Below, piece by piece: positions 28,383-37,420 of a DNA stretch of 64,000 nucleotides. The translations under genes were made by a program, and so were the position numbers. The first letter of the stretch is position 1; each line of letters opens with the position of its first letter. The notes below the pieces were generated by a model. The model had not been told where the DNA came from. It was given only the letters and a program-made list of their open reading frames with translations, and ran no database searches. The stretch lies in assembly GCA_963664045.2 (NCBI GenBank), contig CAXXGT010000013.1, forward strand, positions 62,001-126,000, in the 5' to 3' direction. Source of the DNA: JAPPHA01 sp963664045. GTDB taxonomy: Bacteria > Pseudomonadota > Alphaproteobacteria > Rhodobacterales > Rhodobacteraceae.

Positions 28383-29798
28383 ATGCTCGACACGATTGCC
28401 GTAATTCCGGTCGTGGGGCCTTTTGTGTCCTACGCGATCCCGTTCCTTTTCGTGCTTTCGGTGATCATTTTCGTTCACGAACTGGGTCACTACGTAATCG
28501 GCCGCTGGTGTGGAATCGGTGTCGAGGTCTTTTCGGTCGGATTCGGCCCCGTCATTTGGTCAAGGCGCGACCGCAGGGGAACCGTTTGGCAGATCGCCGC
28601 CTTTCCCCTGGGCGGTTATGTCCGCTTCCTTGAAGACTCTGAAACAGGCAGGGTCCGCGAACAGCCAAAGATGCCCGTACACGCTGGCCAGTCCGGGGAA
28701 CTCCCGGGAATGGTTGGTGGCGACCGCTTCGACGATGCGCCGGTTCTTCGACGTGCATTGACGGTTGCCGCGGGTCCGATTGCCAACTTCGTCCTTTCCG
28801 TGATCCTGTTTGCGGGACTAGCGGCGGTCAACGGTGTTTCTTCCGGCAACATGACGGTAGGCGCCGTGCTCGATCTGCCGGGTTACGAATTCGGTATACA
28901 ACGGGGCGACCGCATCATCGAGGTCAACGGCGGGAACGTCGCGGACTTCGCAGATATTCAAATTCTGATCTCCGAAACCGCCACGTCTGACCGGGAAGAC
29001 GGATCCGAAGACCGCGCGGCTTCCGCATCCGACGCGACCGTCCGGTACCAGGTGGAGCGGGACGGGAGGCTGCTGGAAATCGAGGGCGACCACCCCCTGG
29101 TGCCGTTTCTTTCCAGTATCGAACCCCTGTCTCCTGCGAGCCGGGCCGGGTTGCGATCCGGCGACCTTGTCCTGGAAGTCGAATCCAAGGCTGTGCGCAG
29201 GTTTTCCGATCTGCGCGAAGCTGTGCTTGGAGCAGGGGAGTCCGAGGTGGACATGCTGGTCTGGCGCGAAGGCGAGCCCGTCAGTGTCTCCGTTATCCCG
29301 ACTTTGATGGATCGGGAGGTTGGCGAAGGGGTATTCGAGAAGCAGGTCGCCATCGGCGTTCGCGGCAGGATTGCTTTCGAACCGGAGGTCACGACGCCGG
29401 GGCCATTCCGCGCGCTCGCAATCGGTTTCTCGACCATGATCTTCGTCATCGAGGTATCCGTGGACGGGATCTACCACATGATCGTCGGCAACATTGGCCT
29501 TGAAAACATCCAGGGACCGCTTGGCATTGCCCATGTCTCGGGAGACGTCGCGTCGAACGGGTTTCTCGACCTCCTGTGGCTGCTCGGTGTCATTTCCGTC
29601 GCGATCGGCATGTTGAACCTGTTGCCTATTCCTGTCCTGGACGGCGGCCACCTGCTCATGTTCGCGTATGAAGCCGGTGTCGGTCGCCGTCCGAGCGACA
29701 GGGTTCTCGGCATCCTGACGAGTTTCGGACTCATGGCCCTCGTCTGCCTGATGGTGTTTGCGACGTACAACGATATCCTGCGCCTCATTGGAGCTTGA
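28383..29798 (+). CDS. rseP: RIP metalloprotease RseP (site-2 protease)
   Basis: RseP cleaves anti-sigma factors within the membrane in the envelope-stress response. The 471-residue protein has the zinc motif HELGH (residues 32-36) in the first span, two PDZ regions in the periplasmic middle (for example ASRAGLRSGDLVLEV), and the NLLPIPVLDGGHLL motif near the C-terminus that completes the zinc site. It follows dxr by 14 bp. An 872-bp spacer separates it from bamA, although the two are normally close. Confidence 0.95.
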   Translation: MLDTIAVIPVVGPFVSYAIPFLFVLSVIIFVHELGHYVIGRWCGIGVEVFSVGFGPVIWSRRDRRGTVWQIAAFPLGGYVRFLEDSETGRVREQPKMPVHAGQSGELPGMVGGDRFDDAPVLRRALTVAAGPIANFVLSVILFAGLAAVNGVSSGNMTVGAVLDLPGYEFGIQRGDRIIEVNGGNVADFADIQILISETATSDREDGSEDRAASASDATVRYQVERDGRLLEIEGDHPLVPFLSSIEPLSPASRAGLRSGDLVLEVESKAVRRFSDLREAVLGAGESEVDMLVWREGEPVSVSVIPTLMDREVGEGVFEKQVAIGVRGRIAFEPEVTTPGPFRALAIGFSTMIFVIEVSVDGIYHMIVGNIGLENIQGPLGIAHVSGDVASNGFLDLLWLLGVISVAIGMLNLLPIPVLDGGHLLMFAYEAGVGRRPSDRVLGILTSFGLMALVCLMVFATYNDILRLIGA

Positions 29799-30670
29799 CC
29801 AACGCGGTTTTTGCGGGAGTTCCGGGTCGAATCTTAGCCGGCATGCGGACGCCGTTTACCCATTCTCGCGGGCGGTCCACGCCTACCATTCCGATGTCGA
29901 TGGCCTCATGCAATTCTCCCGGTTGACTGGCGGCGATCGATGTCCACGCCGCTTTCGATCGCGGCGCCGGGTAGCTCGAATGCGCCGAGACCGGTAGCGG
30001 ACGGAGTATCCTGAACTGCCAGCCGTAATGGAGCGGCATGGCAACGGATTTGCGGGGTGGAAGCGGAATTCGTCGTGGAAACGCTGAAACCACCACCGGC
30101 GGTGATCCTCGACGAGGTCAGCTTGGGTCTCGAATACGACGAGACCGTCCGAAAAGACGGGCGCGCAGGACTTTCTATGCGGAGCGATTCGCGACGGGTC
30201 CGCACGGGACCTTTGTGTGCAAAGAAGAGCAATCCTTGACGGGAGTGCAGGCGTGCAGGCGCCCGAAGAGGTGATGAGGGGACGCGCCGATGCACTTCGT
30301 CGCGTCCCGCGGGGCGGTTCATTGACCGCAAGGATTACGTGTTCGAGGGTTGGGCGTTGGTCGAGCTGCTCTTGCCCTCGCCATCGAAGCCGGGACGTAA
30401 CCGCTCGACCGGTCTTCACGGGGTATTCTACGCCGGTTCACGCAGGGAATCGGCCGCCGCTGACGCCCGGTTCCGGGCCTCGGTTGTTCCTGAGCGGATT
30501 TGCTCCAAGCCGATCTGGCGTCCTTTTCATTGGTGGGAACTTGGCGAGGACATACCACATTTCGTGCGTTCACTCGCCTTTGGGTCAAGCTCTGACAATT
30601 GCAGGCTTGGACGGCATGAAGTAGGATGACATCTCATTTCAGATAGGTTTTCCTCACCTGCGGGGGCAAA
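29799..30670. other. 872-bp spacer between rseP and bamA without a recognisable gene
   Basis: Several open frames cross this stretch on both strands, none with recognisable domains or a convincing ribosome-binding site. In related genomes rseP and bamA are usually separated by little. I infer either inserted and decayed DNA or a separate promoter region for bamA. I see no tRNA or insertion-sequence ends. Confidence 0.35.
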
Positions 30671-33082
30671 ATGGTCGGTTTCGGTTTCGGTAATTTTGCC
30701 GCTTTCAGCAGTTTTCGAAAAAAGGATCGAAGTCTCGGACGTGGATTGATTCTTGTGTTGATCGTCCTGTTCGCTTGGATTGCGTCGCCGCACCCGCGGG
30801 AATTCGGGTCTCCGGCCGTTGCTCAGGGCGCACTCGTGTTCGATCGCGTCGAAGTCGTCGGAAACCAGAGAATGTCGGCGGACACCGTTCGCTCGATCGC
30901 GGGGATTCCGACCGGCGTGAGTGTTCGGTTTTGGGAAATCAACGACGCCGTTCAGCGCCTTCACCAATCGGACCTGTTTGAAAATGTCGCGGTACGCCCG
31001 GAAGGGAACCGGCTCATCATCGAGGTCGAGGAGCGGCCGACGATCAACCAGATCGCCATCGAGGGAAACGAGATTCTGAACGATGAAGTCCTCATGAGCT
31101 TGATCGCGTCGGAACCGAGGCAGACATTCTCCCCCGCAAGAGCGGAAGCGGACGCACGGAACGTTGTAGATGCCTACATGGCTGCCGGGCGATTGAGCGC
31201 CGAGGTCACGCCACGAATCATTCGACGATCGGAAAACAGGGTCGATCTTGTCTTCGAGGTCTTCGAAGGCGGTATCGTCGAAATTGCCAGGGTGGGGTTT
31301 GTCGGCAATCGAACCTATTCGGACAACAGGTTGCGGCGGGTTCTCGCCACAAAACAGGCAAATTTGCTGAGCTGGCTGTTCAGAAGCGATACGTTTATCG
31401 AAGAACGCCTTGAGAGTGACCGGGCTCTCCTCGAGGAATTCTATTTCTCCCGCGGGTTTATCGACTTTGAAATTCTTTCTGTAACGTCCGAACTGACAAG
31501 GGAAAGAGACGGATTTCTTGTTACGTTCCGCCTGCGGGAAGGGGCACAGTTCTTCTTTGGCGATATCACGATTTCAAGTGAACTTCCGGAAGTCAACGAG
31601 GATGCGTTCACGGATCTCGTGGACATTTCACCTGGCGAGATCTTTGACGAGGAATTGCTGGAAGAACTGCTCGACGACATTAACCTGCGCACGAATGAAC
31701 TTGGCTACACTTTCGTGCAGACGGCCCATTCGATCAGGCGAAACAACGAGACTCAAACGGTCGATATCAATGTCGAGCTGGTTCGCGGTCCGAGGCAGTT
31801 CATCGAGCGCATCGAGATTTCCGGGAATTCGACAACACTGGATCACGTCATCAGGCGAGAGTTCAGGGTTGTCGAGGGCGATCCCTTCAATCGACGGGAA
31901 ATTCTTCGCGCGCAGGACCGGATTCGCGCGCTCGGTTACTTCAGCAACGTAACGGTTGAGACGCGGCCCGGGTCCGCTCCCGACCAGGCCATTGTTGAAG
32001 TGACGGTCGAAGAACGTCCGACCGGAAGCCTGACATTCGGCGTCGCTTACGCAACCGATGAGGGCGTTGCCGGCAACATCGCCCTGCGCGAGGCGAACTT
32101 TGCCGGAAGAGGACAGAGAGTCGGTGTGAGCCTTTCGGTAGGAAAGTCGGACAATACATTTGCGGTTTCCTTCGAGGAACCCCGATTTCTTGATCGTGAC
32201 CTGGCAGTCGGCATTAGCGTGTACCACGAGAGGAATACGTCTGATTCCTTCACCTACAATTCCCGCGAAATCGGAATGCGTCCGCGTGTGTCGTTCCCGG
32301 TCAGCGCATCGGCCCGGCTCGAGCTCAGTTACACGCTGAACCAGGCCAAGCTGGAGCAACGTACGGGAACGGAAGCGGCGGATATTTCTCCCCTCGTTGG
32401 CCAGATAGGCGAGGGAAAGACGTTAACCAGCGCCGTTGGTGCCAGGTACGTCCTGAACAAGACTGACTCCGTCTTCCAGCCGTCGGAAGGGTACAGGTTC
32501 AGCGTGGGTCAAACGCTCGCCGGTTTGGGGGGCGATGTCCGTTATTCAAAGACGAGTGCGAATTTCACGGCATACAGCAGTTTGCTGAAGGGCGACGTGA
32601 TCCTGTCTTCCGAGCTGGAAGGCGGGATCTTTGTGCCGATCGGCACGAATTCCCGGGTCACGGACCGGTTTTTTCTGGGCGGCGATTCGTTCCGTGGGTT
32701 CCAGACGTTCGGGATCGGGCCGAGGGACGAGACCAATAGTCCTCTCGGTGGCAAGTATTTCGCGATTGCACGGCTCGAAGGAACATTTCCACTTGGCCTG
32801 CCTGATGAAGTCGGACTCACGGGCGGAATATTCGTTGACGCTGGATCGCTGTGGGGGCTCGACGTAACATCTGTGGAAGACGAAAGCTGCCCGGAGATCG
32901 ATGATGTAAAGGTATGCCAGGCTCAAAGCCATGAATTCGAATTGCGTTCGTCGACCGGGTTTGCCCTGTACTGGAATACGGCGATCGGGCCGCTCGCTTT
33001 CAACTTCTCCAGGCCACTCAAGTATATCAAGGGCGTTGACAGGACCGAGCGGTTCCGTCTGACGATCGGTACGCGTTTTTGA
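30671..33082 (+). CDS. bamA: outer membrane protein assembly factor BamA
   Basis: BamA inserts beta-barrel proteins in the outer membrane. The 803 residues start with a signal/anchor segment (LILVLIVLFAWIASP), followed by five POTRA repeats from about residue 55 (FDRVEVVGNQRMSADTVRSI, then INQIAIEGNEILNDEVLMSL, and others) and a C-terminal barrel with the DRFFLGGDSFRGFQTFGIGP loop (the conserved VRGF-like site reads FRGF). The chain ends in RLTIGTRF, an aromatic-terminal barrel signal. It is followed 20 bp later by an OmpH-type chaperone gene. Confidence 0.95.
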   Translation: MVGFGFGNFAAFSSFRKKDRSLGRGLILVLIVLFAWIASPHPREFGSPAVAQGALVFDRVEVVGNQRMSADTVRSIAGIPTGVSVRFWEINDAVQRLHQSDLFENVAVRPEGNRLIIEVEERPTINQIAIEGNEILNDEVLMSLIASEPRQTFSPARAEADARNVVDAYMAAGRLSAEVTPRIIRRSENRVDLVFEVFEGGIVEIARVGFVGNRTYSDNRLRRVLATKQANLLSWLFRSDTFIEERLESDRALLEEFYFSRGFIDFEILSVTSELTRERDGFLVTFRLREGAQFFFGDITISSELPEVNEDAFTDLVDISPGEIFDEELLEELLDDINLRTNELGYTFVQTAHSIRRNNETQTVDINVELVRGPRQFIERIEISGNSTTLDHVIRREFRVVEGDPFNRREILRAQDRIRALGYFSNVTVETRPGSAPDQAIVEVTVEERPTGSLTFGVAYATDEGVAGNIALREANFAGRGQRVGVSLSVGKSDNTFAVSFEEPRFLDRDLAVGISVYHERNTSDSFTYNSREIGMRPRVSFPVSASARLELSYTLNQAKLEQRTGTEAADISPLVGQIGEGKTLTSAVGARYVLNKTDSVFQPSEGYRFSVGQTLAGLGGDVRYSKTSANFTAYSSLLKGDVILSSELEGGIFVPIGTNSRVTDRFFLGGDSFRGFQTFGIGPRDETNSPLGGKYFAIARLEGTFPLGLPDEVGLTGGIFVDAGSLWGLDVTSVEDESCPEIDDVKVCQAQSHEFELRSSTGFALYWNTAIGPLAFNFSRPLKYIKGVDRTERFRLTIGTRF

Positions 33083-33102
33083 TCCTGAGTGCCTGCACTC
33101 CC

Positions 33103-33666
33103 ATGGCTGCCCGGTCGGCGGCCGTCGTTTTCCTGTTTTGTGGTCTCGCAAGCGTTTCGGGTGCCCAGGAGCCCCCGGCGGAGGATGTCAGCTGGCAATT
33201 GAGCGCGGCAATCGTGGACCAGGAGAGGCTTCTCAGCGATTCGATCGAAGGAAAACTCATTCTCGAGGACCTGAACAGGAAAGGGAACGAACTCAGGGCT
33301 GAAAACGAGGCATTGCAGGCTGAACTGGAAGCCGAAGAACGCGCACTGACGGAAATGCGGGAGACCTCGGACCCGGCGGAATTCCGAACGCACGCAGATG
33401 CGTTTGATTCAAAGGTCAACTCGATACGCACGGACCAGAAACAGAAACTTGAACAACTCAACCTGGAATACGAACAGGAACGCGAACGGTTTTTCAGGAA
33501 AGCGGAACAGGTCATGCTGGAGATGATGCAGGAGCGTGGAATTGGCATGATTGTCGGACGGCAGGCGGTTTTGCTGGCGACTTCAGCTGCGGACATAACC
33601 GACGACGTGATCGAAAGGATGGATCTGGTGTATCTGTCAGACCGTGCGGAACAGGGCAGCGAGTAG
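33103..33666 (+). CDS. OmpH/Skp-like periplasmic chaperone
   Basis: I place the start at ATG 33103, giving 187 residues with a signal peptide ending SVSGAQE; a TTG at 33079 that overlaps bamA is possible. The mature part is a long charged coiled coil (about residues 50-130, rich in E, L, R) followed by a short C-terminal strand region, as in Skp, which holds unfolded outer-membrane proteins for BamA. Position right after bamA supports the call. Confidence 0.82.
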   Translation: MAARSAAVVFLFCGLASVSGAQEPPAEDVSWQLSAAIVDQERLLSDSIEGKLILEDLNRKGNELRAENEALQAELEAEERALTEMRETSDPAEFRTHADAFDSKVNSIRTDQKQKLEQLNLEYEQERERFFRKAEQVMLEMMQERGIGMIVGRQAVLLATSAADITDDVIERMDLVYLSDRAEQGSE

Positions 33667-33754
33667 GTGAACAGGGCCGCTTACCTAATTGCCAGGCAAC
33701 GTACTGACTGATAGGGGACCCGAATTCGTGCGAGAGGACTGACCGCGTATCCCG

Positions 33755-34243
33755 ATGTCGGAAAACACGAGCAAGGCCCGACCGCTTCGAGCGGATCTTG
33801 ATGCGATCAAACGGATGATTCCGCATCGAGAACCGTTCCTGATGATCGACTCAGTCGAGGACATTCGTGCCGGAGAAAGCGCAGTCGGGATGAAAGCCGT
33901 CAACGCGGATGAACCGCACTTCGAGGGACATTTCCCCGGAAATCCGATCATGCCGGGCGTCCTGGTCGTTGAAGCGATCGCCCAGACGGCGGCCGTTCTC
34001 GTCATTCACACATTGGCGCTGACGGATGTGCGGCCGCTCGTCTACCTAATGACTGTCGACAGGTGCAAGTTTCGAAAGCTCGTCAAACCTGGCGACATTC
34101 TGGAGTTGCACGTGGAAGTCTTGCGCAGCCGTGGTCGAATCTGGCGGGTCAGTGGCCGTGGCGTGGTTTCCGGACAGACCGTTGCCGAGGCGGTGATTGA
34201 TGCCATGATGGTTCCGACCGAGGAACGTGCCGGGTCGGAATGA
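33755..34243 (+). CDS. fabZ: 3-hydroxyacyl-ACP dehydratase FabZ
   Basis: FabZ dehydrates beta-hydroxyacyl-ACP in fatty acid synthesis. The 162 residues contain IPHREPFLMIDSV and the active-site block HFEGHFPGNPIMPGVLVVEA with the catalytic His and Glu. It precedes lpxA with an ATGA overlap; the shared hydroxyacyl-ACP pool links it to lipid A. No lpxD lies between ompH and fabZ. Confidence 0.96.
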   Translation: MSENTSKARPLRADLDAIKRMIPHREPFLMIDSVEDIRAGESAVGMKAVNADEPHFEGHFPGNPIMPGVLVVEAIAQTAAVLVIHTLALTDVRPLVYLMTVDRCKFRKLVKPGDILELHVEVLRSRGRIWRVSGRGVVSGQTVAEAVIDAMMVPTEERAGSE

Positions 34244-35061
34244 CAATAGATCCTTCTTCCGAAATCCACGCGAGTGCGGTGGTGGAGCCGGGTGCGACGA
34301 TCGGTCCCGGCTGCAAGATCGGGCCGTATAGCGTCATTGGTCCTGACGTCCACCTGGCGCGGGACGTCGACGTCAAGGCTCATGTGGTCATTGACGGATT
34401 GACAACGGTCGGGGCCGACACAACGATTTTTTCGTTCGCATCGATCGGGGTCGCGCCCCAGAACATCAGGTACAGGGGCGAACGAACGCGGCTTGTGATC
34501 GGCGAGCGCAACAGGATTTTCCAGTATGCCACCATCTGTGTCGGCACTGTCAATGGAGGCGGCGTGACGGAGATCGGAAACGATTGCATGTTGATGATCG
34601 GAGCCCATGTCGCCCATGATTGCAAGGTCGGAGATCATGTGGTCATGGTCAACTACTCGGCAATCGCGGGTCACTGTACGGTCGGGGACCGTGTCACGAT
34701 CGGAGCCCAGGCGGGCGTTCACCAGAAATGTCGAATCGGTGAGGGCGCAATGGTTGGCGGACTCGCGGCGGTTGCCCGGGACGTCATTCCCTACGGTACT
34801 GTATATGGTGAACGGGCGACGTTGCGCGGGCTGAATATCGTTGGCCTCAGGCGTCGCGGAATTGAACCGTCCGAAATCAGGAAGTTCCAGTCCGCGTTCG
34901 AGGCCATTTTCAGAAACAGCGGAAACATCAGGGACAGTGCGCAGGAGTTCATGGGCCTCGCCGAAAGCAACGACCAGATCAGGGAAATGGTTGAATTCAT
35001 CCTTGATGGAGGGACCCGAAATCTCTGCACGCCGGGTCCGGTCGACGATCCCGAAGAATGA
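34240..35061 (+). CDS. lpxA: UDP-N-acetylglucosamine acyltransferase
   Basis: LpxA performs the first acylation of lipid A synthesis. The 273 residues consist of a left-handed beta-helix of hexapeptide repeats (ASAVVEPGATIGPGCKIGPY onward) with the conserved AHVAHDCKVGDH segment holding the catalytic His, then a helical C-terminus with GLNIVGLRRRG. The start overlaps fabZ (ATGA) and the stop overlaps lpxI. Confidence 0.96.
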   Translation: MTIDPSSEIHASAVVEPGATIGPGCKIGPYSVIGPDVHLARDVDVKAHVVIDGLTTVGADTTIFSFASIGVAPQNIRYRGERTRLVIGERNRIFQYATICVGTVNGGGVTEIGNDCMLMIGAHVAHDCKVGDHVVMVNYSAIAGHCTVGDRVTIGAQAGVHQKCRIGEGAMVGGLAAVARDVIPYGTVYGERATLRGLNIVGLRRRGIEPSEIRKFQSAFEAIFRNSGNIRDSAQEFMGLAESNDQIREMVEFILDGGTRNLCTPGPVDDPEE

Positions 35062-35921
35062 ATCCCATGGCCCGAGCGAGGCCTCCAGTCGCAATCATCG
35101 CCGGGGCCGGTCGCCTGCCGGAGATTATTGCTGAAGCCTGTGATGCTCGCGGTCAACCCGTGCACGTCGCGAGTTATTACGATCAAGGTCGATTCCCCGG
35201 AAGTTCAACCAGATTCCAGGCTCGGTTCGAACGCCCGGGAGAGGTGTTCGCTCAGCTGGTTGACGCCGGCTGCACGGATATCGTTTTCGCCGGAAAATTC
35301 AGCAGGCCGTCAATGGATCCCGAGGATTTCGATTCAACCTTGCAGAAACATGCCAATTGGCTGTTCCCGACGCTCAAGGGCGGTGATGACGGTGTGCTGC
35401 GGGCAATCAGATCCCTGTTTGAACGCGAGGGATTCCGAATAAGGGGAGCCCATGAAATAGTTCCGGAGTTACTCCCCAAAGCGGGAGTCCGTACCGTGGA
35501 CCGCCCTTCGCGGCAGGACATCGAAGACGGCCGTCGAGCGCGGGCGATACTTGACGCACTCGGGTCCGTCGATGTGGGGCAGGCTGTCGTCGTCGCACAT
35601 GGACTTTGCGTCGGCGTCGAGACAATTCAGGGAACGGACGCACTGCTCGCATCCACAGGACAATTCATTCGCGGCCATGCCGAAGATGCCGATGGTCCTG
35701 CAGGGGTTCTCTACAAGGCTGCGAAGACCTGCCAGGACCGCGACATGGACATGCCTGCCATCGGTCCACAAACGGTAATCGGCGCAAGTGCGGCCGGTCT
35801 TTCGGGAATAATCATTGTGGCGGGTGACGTCCTCATGCTTGATCCGGATGAATGCATCAGGCACGCACGTGAACGCGGCCTGTTCATTTGGATTTGCAAG
35901 AAAGATGAACTGACCGCATGA
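35058..35921 (+). CDS. lpxI: UDP-2,3-diacylglucosamine pyrophosphatase LpxI
   Basis: LpxI hydrolyses UDP-2,3-diacylglucosamine to lipid X and takes the place of LpxH in many Alphaproteobacteria. The 287 residues begin with an IIAGAGRLPEIIAEA loop, carry IVFAGKFSRPSM and LKGGDDGVLRAI in the first half, and the C-terminal DUF1009 block with IGPQTVIGASAAGLSGII. It overlaps lpxA (ATGA) and lpxB (ATGA). Confidence 0.94.
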   Translation: MNPMARARPPVAIIAGAGRLPEIIAEACDARGQPVHVASYYDQGRFPGSSTRFQARFERPGEVFAQLVDAGCTDIVFAGKFSRPSMDPEDFDSTLQKHANWLFPTLKGGDDGVLRAIRSLFEREGFRIRGAHEIVPELLPKAGVRTVDRPSRQDIEDGRRARAILDALGSVDVGQAVVVAHGLCVGVETIQGTDALLASTGQFIRGHAEDADGPAGVLYKAAKTCQDRDMDMPAIGPQTVIGASAAGLSGIIIVAGDVLMLDPDECIRHARERGLFIWICKKDELTA

Positions 35922-37117
35922 ACGGCAAGGTCAGTTTTTACATGATTGCGGGGGAGCTGTCGGGCGATCGGCTGGGCGGTTCGCTGATCCGCAATCTCCA
36001 GGAAACCGTGGCTGGTGGGTTCGAGATCAGGGGGGTCGGCGGTCCGTCCATGGCGTCGGCTGGCCTCGAATCCGAGTTTCCTTTCGACGAGCTCTCTGTT
36101 GTTGGCCTGACGGAAGTGGTTTTCAGAATTCCCGCGCTTCTACGGAGAATCCGGCAAACGGCGAAATCGATAGCGGCAATCCGTCCCGACGCCCTCATTA
36201 CAATTGACTGCCCCGACTTTAGCCTGAGAGTCGCTGCACAGGCGAAACGTTTGATGCCGGACCTCAAGGTGATTCATTACGTCGCCCCGACCGTGTGGGC
36301 GTGGCGACCGGGCAGGGCCAGACGCATGGCAAGATCGGTAGACCATGTTCTGGCGTTGCTCCCATTCGAGCCACCGTACTTTGAAGAGGTCGGAATGACC
36401 TGTGACTTTGTCGGTCATCCCCTGGTTCGCAACTTCGAGGCAGACAGGTTGCGAAGAATCGAACGGGAATTCCGGGATCGTTTTGGACAGTGCGGGCCTG
36501 ACAAACCTCTGATCGTGCTGCTCCCCGGTTCGAGGTCAAGCGAAATCCGCCGGATGGGACCCGTTTTCGGCGATGTGATCGCGCGGGTCGCGGCTCAACA
36601 TCATTCCGTCGAGTGGGTCGTTCCCGCCGCGGCTCCGGTAGCCGGAATGGTTCGGGAACTGGTACGGAACTGGCCCGGGTCCATCTCGGTTCTGGAGCCG
36701 TGCACAGACGATGACGAGGAAGATCGAACCAGGAAACATGTGATCTTTTCCATGGCGCAAGCTGCGTTTGCGACTTCGGGAACGGTGACCCTGGAACTCG
36801 CGAGAGCCGGGTGCCCGACGGTGATTGGTTATCGATCCAGCCGGCTGACCGCGTTTCTGATTCTGAGGCTCGTCAGGATAGACACTGCCAATCTGGTCAA
36901 TTTGCTGGTCGAACGTCACGCAATTCCCGAGTACCTCCTGGCGGACTGCACCGCCGAAAACGTCGCAGCGGAACTGTCGGTGCTACTATCCGATTCCGAT
37001 CAACGCACCGCGCAGCGGAGCGCGTTTGCCGAAGCCCTGGAGAGGCTTGGCGGAGGTCAGTTGGATCCAGGAAGGCGTGCAGCAGAATCCGTCCTCCGGG
37101 CGATCGCCGGCACGTGA
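35918..37117 (+). CDS. lpxB: lipid-A-disaccharide synthase
   Basis: LpxB joins lipid X and UDP-diacylglucosamine to the tetraacyl disaccharide. The 399 residues contain MIAGELSGDRLGG, VGGPSMASAGL, IDCPDFSLRVA, the HYVAPTVWAWRPGR block and ATSGTVTLELARAGCPTVIGY. It is the last gene of the fabZ-lpxA-lpxI-lpxB run, all joined by four-base overlaps. Confidence 0.96.
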   Translation: MNGKVSFYMIAGELSGDRLGGSLIRNLQETVAGGFEIRGVGGPSMASAGLESEFPFDELSVVGLTEVVFRIPALLRRIRQTAKSIAAIRPDALITIDCPDFSLRVAAQAKRLMPDLKVIHYVAPTVWAWRPGRARRMARSVDHVLALLPFEPPYFEEVGMTCDFVGHPLVRNFEADRLRRIEREFRDRFGQCGPDKPLIVLLPGSRSSEIRRMGPVFGDVIARVAAQHHSVEWVVPAAAPVAGMVRELVRNWPGSISVLEPCTDDDEEDRTRKHVIFSMAQAAFATSGTVTLELARAGCPTVIGYRSSRLTAFLILRLVRIDTANLVNLLVERHAIPEYLLADCTAENVAAELSVLLSDSDQRTAQRSAFAEALERLGGGQLDPGRRAAESVLRAIAGT

Positions 37118-37420
37118 CGTCCGTCACGAACAGCCAATCTGGTCGGTTATCGGGGATCTGCCAACAGGCGATTGAAACCGGCGGCATTTGTTGGCAGGAA
37201 AAGAACGTGGCACCTGGATTACCAAAGGTGGCGGATTAACCGGATCGGAGTGAGGATGGGAGTTGATCACGTGGCAGATTGCGCCATCGAAGGCGAATTC
37301 CTGAACATCGTTATTTTAGTGCGTGCTTTTGACTTCATGGCGGTCGGCACTACCGAGACACCAAGTGAAAAAACGTGAATTGATCTTGATCGATTGCTGG
37401 AAAATGGGTCATTTGATTTC
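37118..37420. other. spacer between lpxB and glnE with a 9-bp stem-loop
   Basis: CTGCCAACA at 37157-37165 and TGTTGGCAG at 37189-37197 form a perfect inverted repeat around a 23-base loop, 40 bp after the lpxB stop. It has no T-run, so a terminator role is uncertain. No gene is evident in the remaining spacer. Confidence 0.4.

Noticed and set aside
29883..30419. A 178-codon minus-strand frame and a 135-codon plus-strand frame between rseP and bamA
   Set aside because: Both are arginine-rich, lack family similarity I can recognise, and overlap each other; neither has a convincing start.
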